Assembly (NCBI GenBank): GCA_963786495.1
Contig: CAWAZL010000008.1
Location: forward strand, 165,551-229,550
Origin: JALZKA01 sp963786495
GTDB taxonomy: Bacteria > Actinomycetota > Thermoleophilia > Solirubrobacterales > 70-9
DNA: 64,000 nt
Reading direction: 5' to 3'
Within the stretch, counting starts at the first letter, position 1. Each line of letters starts with the position of its first letter. Below the pieces are notes generated by a model, which ran no database searches, was not told where the DNA came from, and saw nothing but the letters and a program-made list of their open reading frames with translations. Of this stretch, positions 53,978 through 61,533 are shown one piece after another. Made by a program: the position numbers and the translations under genes.

Positions 53978-54094
53978 TTTCGGAACTCCCTCCGACTTGC
54001 GGCACGGTGCGTCCGACCGTGCCTGAAGCTTCAGTTCATCATCGGTCGATATGGGCTATTTGTTTAGCCCACGGGGAGTTTCTAAAGATCGGGC
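53978..54094 (-). promoter_or_regulatory. Hairpin-rich leader of the histidine kinase operon
   Basis: Three hairpins stand in 117 bases: GCACGGT/ACCGTGC (54001-54021), the perfect palindrome CTGAAGCTTCAG (54022-54033) and GGGCTA/TAGCCC (54052-54069). The last may end the upstream desaturase transcript. The first two lie within 40 bases of the kinase start. I compared by eye with c-di-GMP (GEMM) riboswitch cores and did not find a convincing match. Confidence 0.45.
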
Positions 54095-55453
54095 TCAGGC
54101 CGTGCGTTCAGGCGGGTCGACCTTCACCCCTTCTTCGGGCTGCTCGGGCCCCGCCTCCGGAGCACCCTGTGGCGCCGGCTCACGCTCGCGCACCTTGCCG
54201 TCCCCGTTGGCGCTTGCGCCGTTCCGGCTCGCTCCGTTCGCACTCGGACGCGAGCTGTCCTCGTCGCCCTGGTACGGACCGGGCTTGGGACGCGCAGTGC
54301 CGCCCGGGAAGGCGAGCCGGACGATGGTGCGGTTCACCATCCCCCACTGCTGGAAGAACGGCCCCGTGTTGTAGGGCAGCTCGTAGCGCTCGCAGATGTC
54401 CTTTACCCGCGGCGCGATCTGGGAGTAGCGGCTTGAGGGCATGTCGGGAAACAGGTGGTGCTCCACCTGGTAGCCCAGGTTGCCGGACATGACGTGGAAG
54501 AACGGGCCTCCCTCGATATTCGCCGCGCCAGTGAGCTGGCGGACGTACCACGCGCCACGGCTCTCGTCCTCGGTCTCCTCCTGTGAGAACGTGTAGGTCT
54601 GATCGGGGAAGTGGCCGCAGAAAATGATCGCGTGGGACCACAGGTTTCGCACGACGTTCGCCGTGGCGTTGGCCACAGCCGCCTTCTTGAAGGTGTCCCG
54701 TGCGCGCTTCAGGGCCTTGTCCTTGTCGCGGCGAACGACGAAGTCCGTGGCGCCGGCGGCGAGCGCCGAGATGGCGGGCCAGCCAACGTAATCCTTGACG
54801 ATCTGGTTGCGGGCCTTGACGCCGATGCCCTTGAGGTCTTCCACGACGTCCTCTTTGCTCTTCTCCCCAGCGCGAAGGGCCTCGAGGTCCATGTCGTGGA
54901 AGGCGACGCCCCACTCAAAGAGCGCCATAAGCACCAGGTTGTAGAGCGGCTGGAAGAGATAGACCGGGTGCCACTTCTGGTTTGGATCGATTCGCATGAT
55001 CTCGTAGCCGAGATCCTTGTCCTTGCCGCGGATGTTGGTGAAGGTGTGGTGGACGTAGTTGTGGGAGTGCTTCCATGCCTCGGCCGTGGACGCCGTGTCC
55101 CAGTCCCAGGTCGACGAATGGATCTGCGGGTCGTTCATCCAGTCCCACTGACCGTGCATGACGTTGTGGCCGATCTCCATGTTCTCGAGGATCTTCGCCG
55201 TCGAGTTGGTCACGGTTCCGAACACCCACGCCGGCCGGAAGTCGGCGGCAAGCAGGGCCACGCGAGACATCACCGCAAGGCGGCGGTGAAACTCGATCAT
55301 CGCCGTGATGTAGCGGCGGTCGTGCTCGCCGAGGTCTGAATAGACGTCATCGTGGATCGCGTCGAGTTCCTTCGCGAGCTCCTCTATCTGCTCCTCGGAG
55401 AGGTGCGCTAGCGGGCTCTGAATCTTGTCTTCGGTCGCAGTTGCGGGTGTCAT
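54095..55453 (-). CDS. Membrane fatty acid desaturase, DesA3-like
   Basis: A 452-residue diiron desaturase. The three His boxes are present: GHNVMHGQWDWM (HxxxH), HSHNYVHHTF (HxxxxHH region) and QVEHHLFPDMPSSRY (QVEHH). Hydrophobic stretches between them are short, as in mycobacterial stearoyl-CoA desaturase DesA3 and linoleoyl-CoA-type enzymes. An about 60-residue polar C-terminal tail rich in Pro, Glu and Gly is unusual. The next gene upstream encodes a matching FAD/[2Fe-2S] reductase, the same pairing as DesA3 and its reductase in Mycobacterium. It introduces a double bond into acyl chains. Confidence 0.92.
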   Translation of the reverse strand: MTPATATEDKIQSPLAHLSEEQIEELAKELDAIHDDVYSDLGEHDRRYITAMIEFHRRLAVMSRVALLAADFRPAWVFGTVTNSTAKILENMEIGHNVMHGQWDWMNDPQIHSSTWDWDTASTAEAWKHSHNYVHHTFTNIRGKDKDLGYEIMRIDPNQKWHPVYLFQPLYNLVLMALFEWGVAFHDMDLEALRAGEKSKEDVVEDLKGIGVKARNQIVKDYVGWPAISALAAGATDFVVRRDKDKALKRARDTFKKAAVANATANVVRNLWSHAIIFCGHFPDQTYTFSQEETEDESRGAWYVRQLTGAANIEGGPFFHVMSGNLGYQVEHHLFPDMPSSRYSQIAPRVKDICERYELPYNTGPFFQQWGMVNRTIVRLAFPGGTARPKPGPYQGDEDSSRPSANGASRNGASANGDGKVREREPAPQGAPEAGPEQPEEGVKVDPPERTA

Positions 55454-55483
55454 TTGTTTCCTTTCATGTCTCTTTCGCCGAGA

Positions 55484-55507
55484 GGGGTCAGACCCGGGGT
55501 CAGACCC
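55484..55507. repeat. GGGGTCAGACCC repeat family, tandem pair
   Basis: Two adjacent copies (55484-55495 and 55496-55507) followed by TTGCGGCAGTGCTCACAA. They sit between the ferredoxin reductase and desaturase genes, within one apparent operon, so they could create an RNA hairpin that adjusts the relative expression of the two. Confidence 0.7.
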
Positions 55508-55519
55508 TTGCGGCAGTGC

Positions 55520-56620
55520 TCACAATTCAAGTTCGACGTCGCCTTCGGCGGTGGTGATGCAGATCCGGACCGTCTGACCGTCAGCTTTGGTGATCTCGCC
55601 TGTGCGCATGTCGCGGATCTCACCTGACGTGAGCTTTCCGACGCATGTGTGGCAGATGCCCATGCGGCAGCCGTGCTCGAGCTCGAGCCCGGCTTCCTCC
55701 CCGGCCTCCAGGATCGGCTGGCTGCCATCGCACTCCGTCGTGCAATCCGACTTGAGGAATGTGACCGTGCCGCCCTTGCCCTCCTCGGACCCGCCGCCCT
55801 TCGGCTGGAAGCGCTCAAGGTGAAGATTCTCGGGGTCAGCGCCGGAGTCTGATTCGAAATAGTCGGCGAACGCATCGATCATCTCGCCGGGGCCCGACAG
55901 AAACGTCTCGCGCTCGCGCCAATCCGGGCAGAGGTCGTCGAGGTCCTTCGGGCCGATGCGCCCGTCTTCCGAGGTCGTCTGGCGATGGAGGCAGAAGCCC
56001 TCGTTCTCAGAATCGATCTTCTCCAGCGTGTCGCCGAAGATCACGCCGTCTCCACGCCGGGCGGAGTGGATGTGGTGAACGTCGTGAATCTCGTCGGCCG
56101 CGTGAATGTGCCGCAGCATGCTCATGATCGGAGTGATGCCGGAGCCCGCCGAGATGAACAGAAGCTTCTCGGGCGGCGGATCGGGGAGGACGAACGTGCC
56201 CTCGACTCCGCCCAGGCGGACGATGTCACCCGGCCGCGCCTTCTGGTTGAAAAACGACGAGACGACACCTTCCTCGACGGTCTTTGGGGTGATCGAGATC
56301 CAGCCGTCCGGACGGTCGGGGTCGGACGTAAGCGAGTAGGCGCGCCAGTGGTGGACGCCGTCGACGACGACTCCGACCCTGAGGTACTGACCGGGCTTGT
56401 GCCCCTCCCACTCGAAGCCGGGGCGGATGAGGATCGTCACCGCGTTGTCGTTCTCGCGCTTGATGCGCTCGATCCGCCCTCTTAGCTCACGCGTGGACCA
56501 AAGGGGGTTGATCAGCTCGAGGTAGTCATCGGGCAGGAGCGGTGTGAAAAGACCACGCATGGCCTGCAGCGCGCGCTTGCGCACAGCGGGGACTCGAGGC
56601 TCTGCTCCTACTTCGGCCAT
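55520..56620 (-). CDS. FAD/NAD(P) ferredoxin-type reductase with C-terminal [2Fe-2S] domain, partner of the desaturase
   Basis: A 366-residue flavin reductase: WRAYSLTSDPDRPDG (FAD-binding RxYS), GSGITPIMSMLRHI (NADH-binding GSGITP), FLSGPGEMIDAF and a plant-type ferredoxin domain with Cx4Cx2C in CRMGICHTC and a fourth Cys in RICITTAEGDVEL. This is the arrangement of the electron-donor proteins of DesA3 (Rv3230c-like). It would take electrons from NADPH to the desaturase via its own iron-sulfur cluster. It is divergent from the TetR gene across an inverted repeat. Confidence 0.92.
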   Translation of the reverse strand: MAEVGAEPRVPAVRKRALQAMRGLFTPLLPDDYLELINPLWSTRELRGRIERIKRENDNAVTILIRPGFEWEGHKPGQYLRVGVVVDGVHHWRAYSLTSDPDRPDGWISITPKTVEEGVVSSFFNQKARPGDIVRLGGVEGTFVLPDPPPEKLLFISAGSGITPIMSMLRHIHAADEIHDVHHIHSARRGDGVIFGDTLEKIDSENEGFCLHRQTTSEDGRIGPKDLDDLCPDWRERETFLSGPGEMIDAFADYFESDSGADPENLHLERFQPKGGGSEEGKGGTVTFLKSDCTTECDGSQPILEAGEEAGLELEHGCRMGICHTCVGKLTSGEIRDMRTGEITKADGQTVRICITTAEGDVELEL

Positions 56621-56640
56621 AGATCCAGGCTAGCCGATTG

Positions 56641-56669
56641 TGAGAACGTGTGTCAACCCAGTGTTCTCA
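56641..56669. promoter_or_regulatory. Inverted-repeat operator of the desaturase operon
   Basis: TGAGAAC (56641-56647) and GTTCTCA (56663-56669) are exact reverse complements separated by 15 bases, with a further TGTG/CACA flank on both sides. The element lies between the reductase start (56620) and the TetR start (56699). Confidence 0.7.
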
Positions 56670-56698
56670 TCTCACACATTTGGTCTATCGTTACCCGG

Positions 56699-57361
56699 GT
56701 GGCAGCACCTTCACGCATTGCGCAAAGACAAAACCGGGAGCGCGACCTGATCGCCGCGACCAGGGCCCTATTCGACGAGCGCGGCGTCCAGGACGCCCCC
56801 ATCGAGGAGATCGCGAAGTCCGTCGGGATCGCTCGTGGACTCATCTACCGACAGTTCTCGTCAAAGGAGGAGCTCTACGTCGCCACCGTCGCCGACTATC
56901 TCTTGGAACTGGTCGGCGAGCTCGACCGGGCAGAGAGTGCCGGAGGCGACGACCCGGTTGAGCGCCTCGAGCGCATGGCCTATGCGTACGCCGGCTTCTG
57001 CGAGCGCTACCCAGCGTTTCTCGACTCCGCGCTCGCGATCATGCGCCGTCCCGCCCGCGAGTTGAACGAGATCGTCTCGGAGGTGATCTGGCTGCGGCTC
57101 GGCCGCGCGATGCTCGATTCCGTCGACCACGTCGCACGCATCCTGCGTGCGGGGAACGAGGCCGGAGTCTTCAACGTCAAGGATCCCGACTTCACCGCGA
57201 ACATGCTGTGGACCCAGATGCTCGGAGCTATGCACCTCGCCCGGATCCGCGTCGGCATGAAGCGCTCCGAGGCCGGGCTGCCTGAGCTTTTCCGAGTCGA
57301 GTCCGAGCAGGTCGTCCGGGCCTGCGTGGAAAGCGCATTGGCTACCGTCCGCCCTGGTTGA
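56699..57361 (+). CDS. TetR family regulator of the desaturase operon
   Basis: A 220-residue TetR protein: NRERDLIAATRALFDERGVQ, APIEEIAKSVGIARGLIYRQFSSKEELYVATV. The C-terminal ligand domain (FNVKDPDFTANMLWTQMLGAMHLARIRVGMK in part) is of a type that senses acyl chains in actinobacteria. The GTG at 56699 (MAAPSRIAQRQ) is favoured, because the longer in-frame ATG at 56648 would place the start inside the operator repeat. By arrangement it likely represses the reductase/desaturase pair in response to a fatty acyl-CoA. Confidence 0.85.
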   Translation: MAAPSRIAQRQNRERDLIAATRALFDERGVQDAPIEEIAKSVGIARGLIYRQFSSKEELYVATVADYLLELVGELDRAESAGGDDPVERLERMAYAYAGFCERYPAFLDSALAIMRRPARELNEIVSEVIWLRLGRAMLDSVDHVARILRAGNEAGVFNVKDPDFTANMLWTQMLGAMHLARIRVGMKRSEAGLPELFRVESEQVVRACVESALATVRPG

Positions 57362-58099
57362 CGACGAAGACCCAGAAGACACTCGACAGGATCTTCGGTG
57401 GAGATCCCGCAACCTTCATCGAGGGCCGCAACGCCCTCGCGAAGAAGCTCAAGGACGATGGCGATGCCGCCGAGGCAAAGCGGGTCAAGGAGCTTCGAAA
57501 GCCCTCGAAGGCGGCCGCCGTGGTGAACGCTCTTGCGCTCGAACACCCAAAGCCGGTCAAGCGCTATCTCGGACTCGCGGACAAGCTCCGCGAGGTGACG
57601 TCGGGCAAGGTGGATGCGAAGCGGATGCGAGAGCTCGCCCGCGAGGAGGGCGAGCTGCTCGAAGAGCTCGTTGCCAAAGCGGGCGACCTTGGCGACGGCG
57701 CCTCCGCAGCCACGCTCGACAGGGTGCGCGAGACGCTGCAAGCCGCTCAGGTGGACGCCGATCTGGCAGACAAGGTGCTGGCCGGCCGGGTCGAGCGCGA
57801 GGAACGTGCCGCGTCGGTGGGGCTCGACAACCTGGCCGCACCGCCCCAGGCCGAGCCGGAAGCGGTCCGCGAAGCCGGAAAAGGCCGCGAAGCCCGACCC
57901 CGGCGCCAAGGAAAGAGAGGCCAAGCGCAAACGCCTCGCCGAGGCGAAGGAAGCCCTCAAGGAGGCCAAGGCCGAAGCGCGAGAGGCCGCACGCGAAGTC
58001 GCCCGGGCCGAGGGTGAGCTCGCGAAGGCCGAACGCGCCAGCCACGCCGCGAAGGGCAGGGCCGAGCGCGCGGAGGCGAAGCTCGCGCGCCTGGCCTAA
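57358..58099 (+). CDS. Charged coiled-coil protein of unknown function (one frame break)
   Basis: About 246 residues. The N-terminal half reads TKTQKTLDRIFGGDPATFIE, GRNALAKKLKDDGDAAEAKR, VKELRKPSKAAAVVNALALE, a helical arrangement seen as short uncharacterised proteins in actinobacteria. After AEPEAVRE the frame shifts near 57875 and the C-terminus continues as an Ala/Lys/Glu coiled coil (EREAKRKRLAEAKEALKEA, EAREAAREVARAEGEL) ending LARLA. The TTG at 57358 overlaps the TetR stop, so it is probably co-translated. It could be a nucleoid or structural scaffold protein, but nothing shows that directly. Confidence 0.65.
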
Positions 58100-58106
58100 G
58101 CCCCGC

Positions 58107-58511
58107 TCATACTGCCGGCGTCTTGTCCTCGCAGTGCTTGAGCTTGTCGATGCCTTGGTCGAAGATCACCGAGTCCTCGCCGCCTCCGCAGTCGATCTCG
58201 TCCTTTTCTCCATCCCCGGCTTCGATCGTGTCCTTGCCGCCGTCGCCGAAAATCTCTTCCTTCTCGCCGGCAAGGCTGCCGGTCGCCTCGACGAGGTCCT
58301 TACCGTCGCCACCGTGCACGACGTTCTCCCCCGCCCCGCCACTCAGATAGCCGGCTCCATCGTCGCCGCTGCCGCCGTCCACCAGGTCGTCGCCATCACC
58401 GCCTGAGACCTCGCTGTCGTCGCCGGGCCCCAAGGTTGCGCCTAACCTGCCATCGTCGCCTACGGCGATACGCTCGGGGGAGATGAGCTCCAACGGCGCG
58501 GCCCGCCCCAT
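58107..58511 (-). CDS. Isolated calcium-binding (RTX-like) repeat protein, probably a fragment
   Basis: About 134 residues, almost entirely Asp/Gly repeats (GPGDDSEVSGGDGDDLVDGG, GGDGKDLVEATG, GDGGKDTIEAGDGEKDE) that bind Ca2+ in a parallel beta-roll, ending in DKLKHCEDKTPAV. There is no signal peptide and no N-terminal domain. Full-length relatives nearby (the M14 protein at 13078) carry such repeats only as a tail. The candidate ATG at 58511 overlaps the divergent monooxygenase gene by 29 bases. It is most likely a truncated tail of a lost secreted protein. Confidence 0.55.
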   Translation of the reverse strand: MGRAAPLELISPERIAVGDDGRLGATLGPGDDSEVSGGDGDDLVDGGSGDDGAGYLSGGAGENVVHGGDGKDLVEATGSLAGEKEEIFGDGGKDTIEAGDGEKDEIDCGGGEDSVIFDQGIDKLKHCEDKTPAV

Positions 58512-59985
58512 CTCCGTCGGCGTCGTCGGCGCGGGATTCGGCGGGATCGGAATGGGGATCCGCCTGCGCCAGGAAGGCGTCGAGGACTTCGAGATATTCG
58601 AGCGCGGGGAGGCGGTCGGCGGCGTCTGGCGCGCGAACACCTATCCCGGCGCGGCCTGCGACGTGCCGTCTCACCTCTACTCGTTCTCCTTCGCCCCGGG
58701 CCACAACTGGTCGCGCCGCTACGCCCCGCAGCCGGAGATCCAGGAGTACATGGAGGAGATCACGGACCGCTTCGGCATGCGCTCGCACCTGCGGCTCGGC
58801 ACCGAGGTGACCGGCGCGACGTTCGACGAAGAATCGGGGCGCTGGAGCGTCACGACCGAAGGCGGCGGTTCCCGCGAGTTCGACGTCCTGGTGACGGCAT
58901 GCGGGCAGCTGACCCGGCCGCAGGTGCCGCACGTCGAAGGGATCGAGGACTTCGAAGGGCGCGTATTCCATTCAGCCGAGTGGGACCACACGCATGACCT
59001 GACGGGCCGGAAGGTTGCGGTGATCGGAACCGGCGCCTCGGCAATCCAGTTCGTTCCCGAGGTCGCGAAGGAAGCCGGCGAGCTCACGATCTACCAGCGC
59101 TCGGCACCTTGGATCCTGCCCAAGACCGACCGGGAGTACCCCGAGTGGGAACGCCGCATCTTCGAGCGCTTCCCGGCGAGGGTTGCCGCGTCCCGGGCCG
59201 GCTTCTTCACGTTCTTCGAGGCGGGCACTTACGGCTTTACCGGGACCGATTGGGTCCTGGGGCCGTTTCGCAAGATCGCGAACATGTATCGCGACTCAGA
59301 ACTGTCGGATCCTGAGCTTCGAGCGCGCGCTACGCCCGACTACGAGGTCGGCTGCAAGCGAGTCCTCTTCACCAGCGACTGGTACTCGACGCTCAACAGG
59401 AGCAATGTGGATCTGCTGAACGGCGCCGTTCAGCGGGTGACGCCCACAGGGGTCGTTGGGGCCGACGGCGTCGAGCGCGAGGCCGACACGATCATCTGGG
59501 GCACCGGCTTCGACTCCTCGCGTTTCGTCTCCCCTATGGACGTCCACGGACTCGACGGGAGCTCACTGAACGAGAGTTGGGGCGACTCTCCCGAGGCCTT
59601 CCTCGGCACAACCGTCTCTGGCTTTCCGAACATGTTCCTGCTCTACGGGCCGAACACGAACCACGGCTCCGGCTCCGTCCCGTACACGCTCGAGTGTCAG
59701 TTCAATTACGTGATCGACGCCGTTCGCCGAATGCGGGCCCAGGGCCTGCGCTGGATCGACGTCAAGCCTGAAGTCCAGGCGCGCTGGCGCCAAGAGATCG
59801 ACGAGCGTTCCAGGGAAACGGTCTGGACCACCGGCGGCTGCACCAACTGGTACACGAACGCCGAGGGCCGCAACACGAACAACTGGGTCGGGCCGTGGCT
59901 GGAGTACCGCCGGCGAACGCGGCGCATCAATCCGGGCGACTACCGAGCCGCACGCATGGTGCCTGGCACCGTGCCTGGCACCTAG
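58483..59985 (+). CDS. Baeyer-Villiger-type FAD monooxygenase
   Basis: A 500-residue flavin monooxygenase with both Rossmann motifs (GAGFGGIGMG and GTGASAIQFV) and the BVMO fingerprint FxGxxxHxxxW(D/P) in FEGRVFHSAEWDHTHD. Also YPGAACDVPSHLYSFSF and GLDGSSLNESWGDSPEAFLGTTVSGFPNMF (in part). It inserts oxygen next to a ketone using NADPH and FAD. The last nine residues (MVPGTVPGT) are encoded by a palindromic repeat that also provides the stop codon, so the original C-terminus has probably been altered. Confidence 0.9.
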   Translation: MSSNGAARPISVGVVGAGFGGIGMGIRLRQEGVEDFEIFERGEAVGGVWRANTYPGAACDVPSHLYSFSFAPGHNWSRRYAPQPEIQEYMEEITDRFGMRSHLRLGTEVTGATFDEESGRWSVTTEGGGSREFDVLVTACGQLTRPQVPHVEGIEDFEGRVFHSAEWDHTHDLTGRKVAVIGTGASAIQFVPEVAKEAGELTIYQRSAPWILPKTDREYPEWERRIFERFPARVAASRAGFFTFFEAGTYGFTGTDWVLGPFRKIANMYRDSELSDPELRARATPDYEVGCKRVLFTSDWYSTLNRSNVDLLNGAVQRVTPTGVVGADGVEREADTIIWGTGFDSSRFVSPMDVHGLDGSSLNESWGDSPEAFLGTTVSGFPNMFLLYGPNTNHGSGSVPYTLECQFNYVIDAVRRMRAQGLRWIDVKPEVQARWRQEIDERSRETVWTTGGCTNWYTNAEGRNTNNWVGPWLEYRRRTRRINPGDYRAARMVPGTVPGT

Positions 59986-60001
59986 CGTGGTGCCTGGCAC
60001 C
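59958..60001. repeat. GGTGCCTGGCACC repeat family, three units
   Basis: Units at 59958-59970, 59970-59982 and 59989-60001. The first two are translated as the C-terminus of the monooxygenase; the third runs directly into the truncated start of the downstream SDR remnant. Confidence 0.8.
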
Positions 60002-60021
60002 TGGCCGCCCGGGGGACGGTC

Positions 60022-60558
60022 GTGGTCACGGGCAGCTCGACCGGCATCGGACACGCGTGTGCGGTCGCCCTCGACCGCGAGGGCTTTCATGTCCTGGCGG
60101 GAGTGCGGAAGGACGCCGACGGAGCCCCGCTCAAATCAGCGGCCGCCGGGATCGAGCCGGTGATCGTCGACGTGACCAACCCCGCGACGATCGATGCCCT
60201 GCGCCAGGAGATGCAGCCGTTCGGCGTCAACGTGGCGATCATCGAGCCGGGGTCAGTCGCCACGCCGATCTGGGACAAGGGGCTCGAGGGCGCGGAGGAG
60301 ATGCGCGCCGCCCTGGGCGACGAAGTCAACCGGCTCTACGGCGAGCGCTTGGATGCGTTTGAGGGCCTGGCAAAGAAGACCGGCGCCGCGGGAGTGCCGC
60401 CGCAGGAGGTCGCCGAGGCCGTCACGCACGCGCTCACGGCAGACCGGCCAAAGACTCGCTACGTCGTCGGGCGCGATGCCAAGGCCCAGCTTGCCATGAA
60501 GGCCGTCCTGCCCGACCGGGCGCTCGACCGCCTGATCGCCCGGCTCACGCGAGGCTAG
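60022..60558 (+). pseudogene. SDR remnant lacking its catalytic core
   Basis: 178 residues, compared with about 270 for a complete SDR. The N-terminal cofactor motif VTGSSTGIGHACAVALDREGF and the C-terminal PFGVNVAIIEPGSVATPIWDKG are good matches to classical SDRs. Between DVTNPATI and DALRQEMQPFG an in-frame deletion of roughly 85 residues has removed NNAG, the catalytic Ser and the YxxxK motif. The 5' end abuts the GGTGCCTGGCACC repeat and no normal start exists upstream. It cannot be an active dehydrogenase. Confidence 0.8.
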
Positions 60559-60590
60559 CCACGGCCAATACAAGCCTCCTGCCACACTCG

Positions 60591-61505
60591 ATGGCAATGC
60601 CCGGCGAAGAGTTCACGGACATCGGCGAGGGCATCACCCTCTGCCACGACAGTTTCGGAGACCCCTCGGATCAGCCGATGCTGCTGATCATGGGCCTCGG
60701 CACCCAGATGATCGCGTGGCGCGAAGACTTCTGCGAGCAGCTTGCCTCGCGCGGCTTCTACGTCGTGCGTTTCGACAACCGCGACGCCGGCCTTTCGACC
60801 CATGTGACTGGCCCGCCGCCGACACTCCGACAGATGTTCACTCGCAAGCTCCCGGAAAGCGCCTACTCGCTCGAGGACATGGCGGACGACACGCTTCGCC
60901 TGACCGAGGCGCTCAACCTCGGCCCGGTCCACGTCGTCGGAGCATCCATGGGCGGGATGATCGGCCAGGTCATGGCGGCGCGCCACCCTGACCACGTGCG
61001 CTCGCTCGTCTCGATCATGTCGAACACCGGCTCGCGCTGGACCGGACAGCCTGGGCTGAGCGCCTATCGGCTCTTCTTGAAAGAGGCGCCCGACGAGCGC
61101 GAGGCGTTTATCGACCACGTGCTGGCGCTGTTTGCCATCGTCGGCTCCCACGGCGACCTCTACGACGAGGAGTACATCCGCGACGTGACCGCGCGGAGCT
61201 TCGACCGCGACCACGATGCTGCCGCCGTTGGCCGTCAGCTGGGCGCGACGCTCAAGACCGGCAACCGCGACGCCATGCTGCGCTCGATCAAGGCGCCGAC
61301 GCTCGTCATCCACGGGACCGAGGACCGCTTGGTGCGACCTTCCGGCGGCAAGGCGACGAAGCGCGCGGTCTCGGACGCCCGCCTGATGATGATCGAGGGC
61401 ATGGGCCACGACCTCCCTCGCGGCGCCTGGCCGCAGATCCTGGACGCCATCGCCGAGAACGCGGAACGGGCGGCCGACGTCGAAGCCGCATCGCTCGCCG
61501 CCTAA
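60591..61505 (+). CDS. Alpha/beta-hydrolase
   Basis: A 304-residue cytosolic hydrolase with a full catalytic set: nucleophile GASMGGMIG (residues about 120-128), Asp in VIHGTEDRLVRPSG and His in EGMGHDLPRG, with the oxyanion strand MLLIMGLGTQM and VVRFDNRDAGLS. It is close to the actinobacterial TAP/epoxide hydrolase-like or EstD group. Starts at ATG 60591 or 60597. The substrate is probably an ester or lactone; a lactone made by the nearby BVMO is an attractive but unproven possibility. Confidence 0.85.
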   Translation: MAMPGEEFTDIGEGITLCHDSFGDPSDQPMLLIMGLGTQMIAWREDFCEQLASRGFYVVRFDNRDAGLSTHVTGPPPTLRQMFTRKLPESAYSLEDMADDTLRLTEALNLGPVHVVGASMGGMIGQVMAARHPDHVRSLVSIMSNTGSRWTGQPGLSAYRLFLKEAPDEREAFIDHVLALFAIVGSHGDLYDEEYIRDVTARSFDRDHDAAAVGRQLGATLKTGNRDAMLRSIKAPTLVIHGTEDRLVRPSGGKATKRAVSDARLMMIEGMGHDLPRGAWPQILDAIAENAERAADVEAASLAA

Positions 61506-61533
61506 GCGGTAACCGCGCCGGCGAGCCGCGTTC

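Noticed and set aside
53978..54094. c-di-GMP GEMM riboswitch in the kinase leader
   Set aside because: Some short similarity (GGACGCA) but the conserved core and tetraloop receptor are not visible; kept only as a structured leader.
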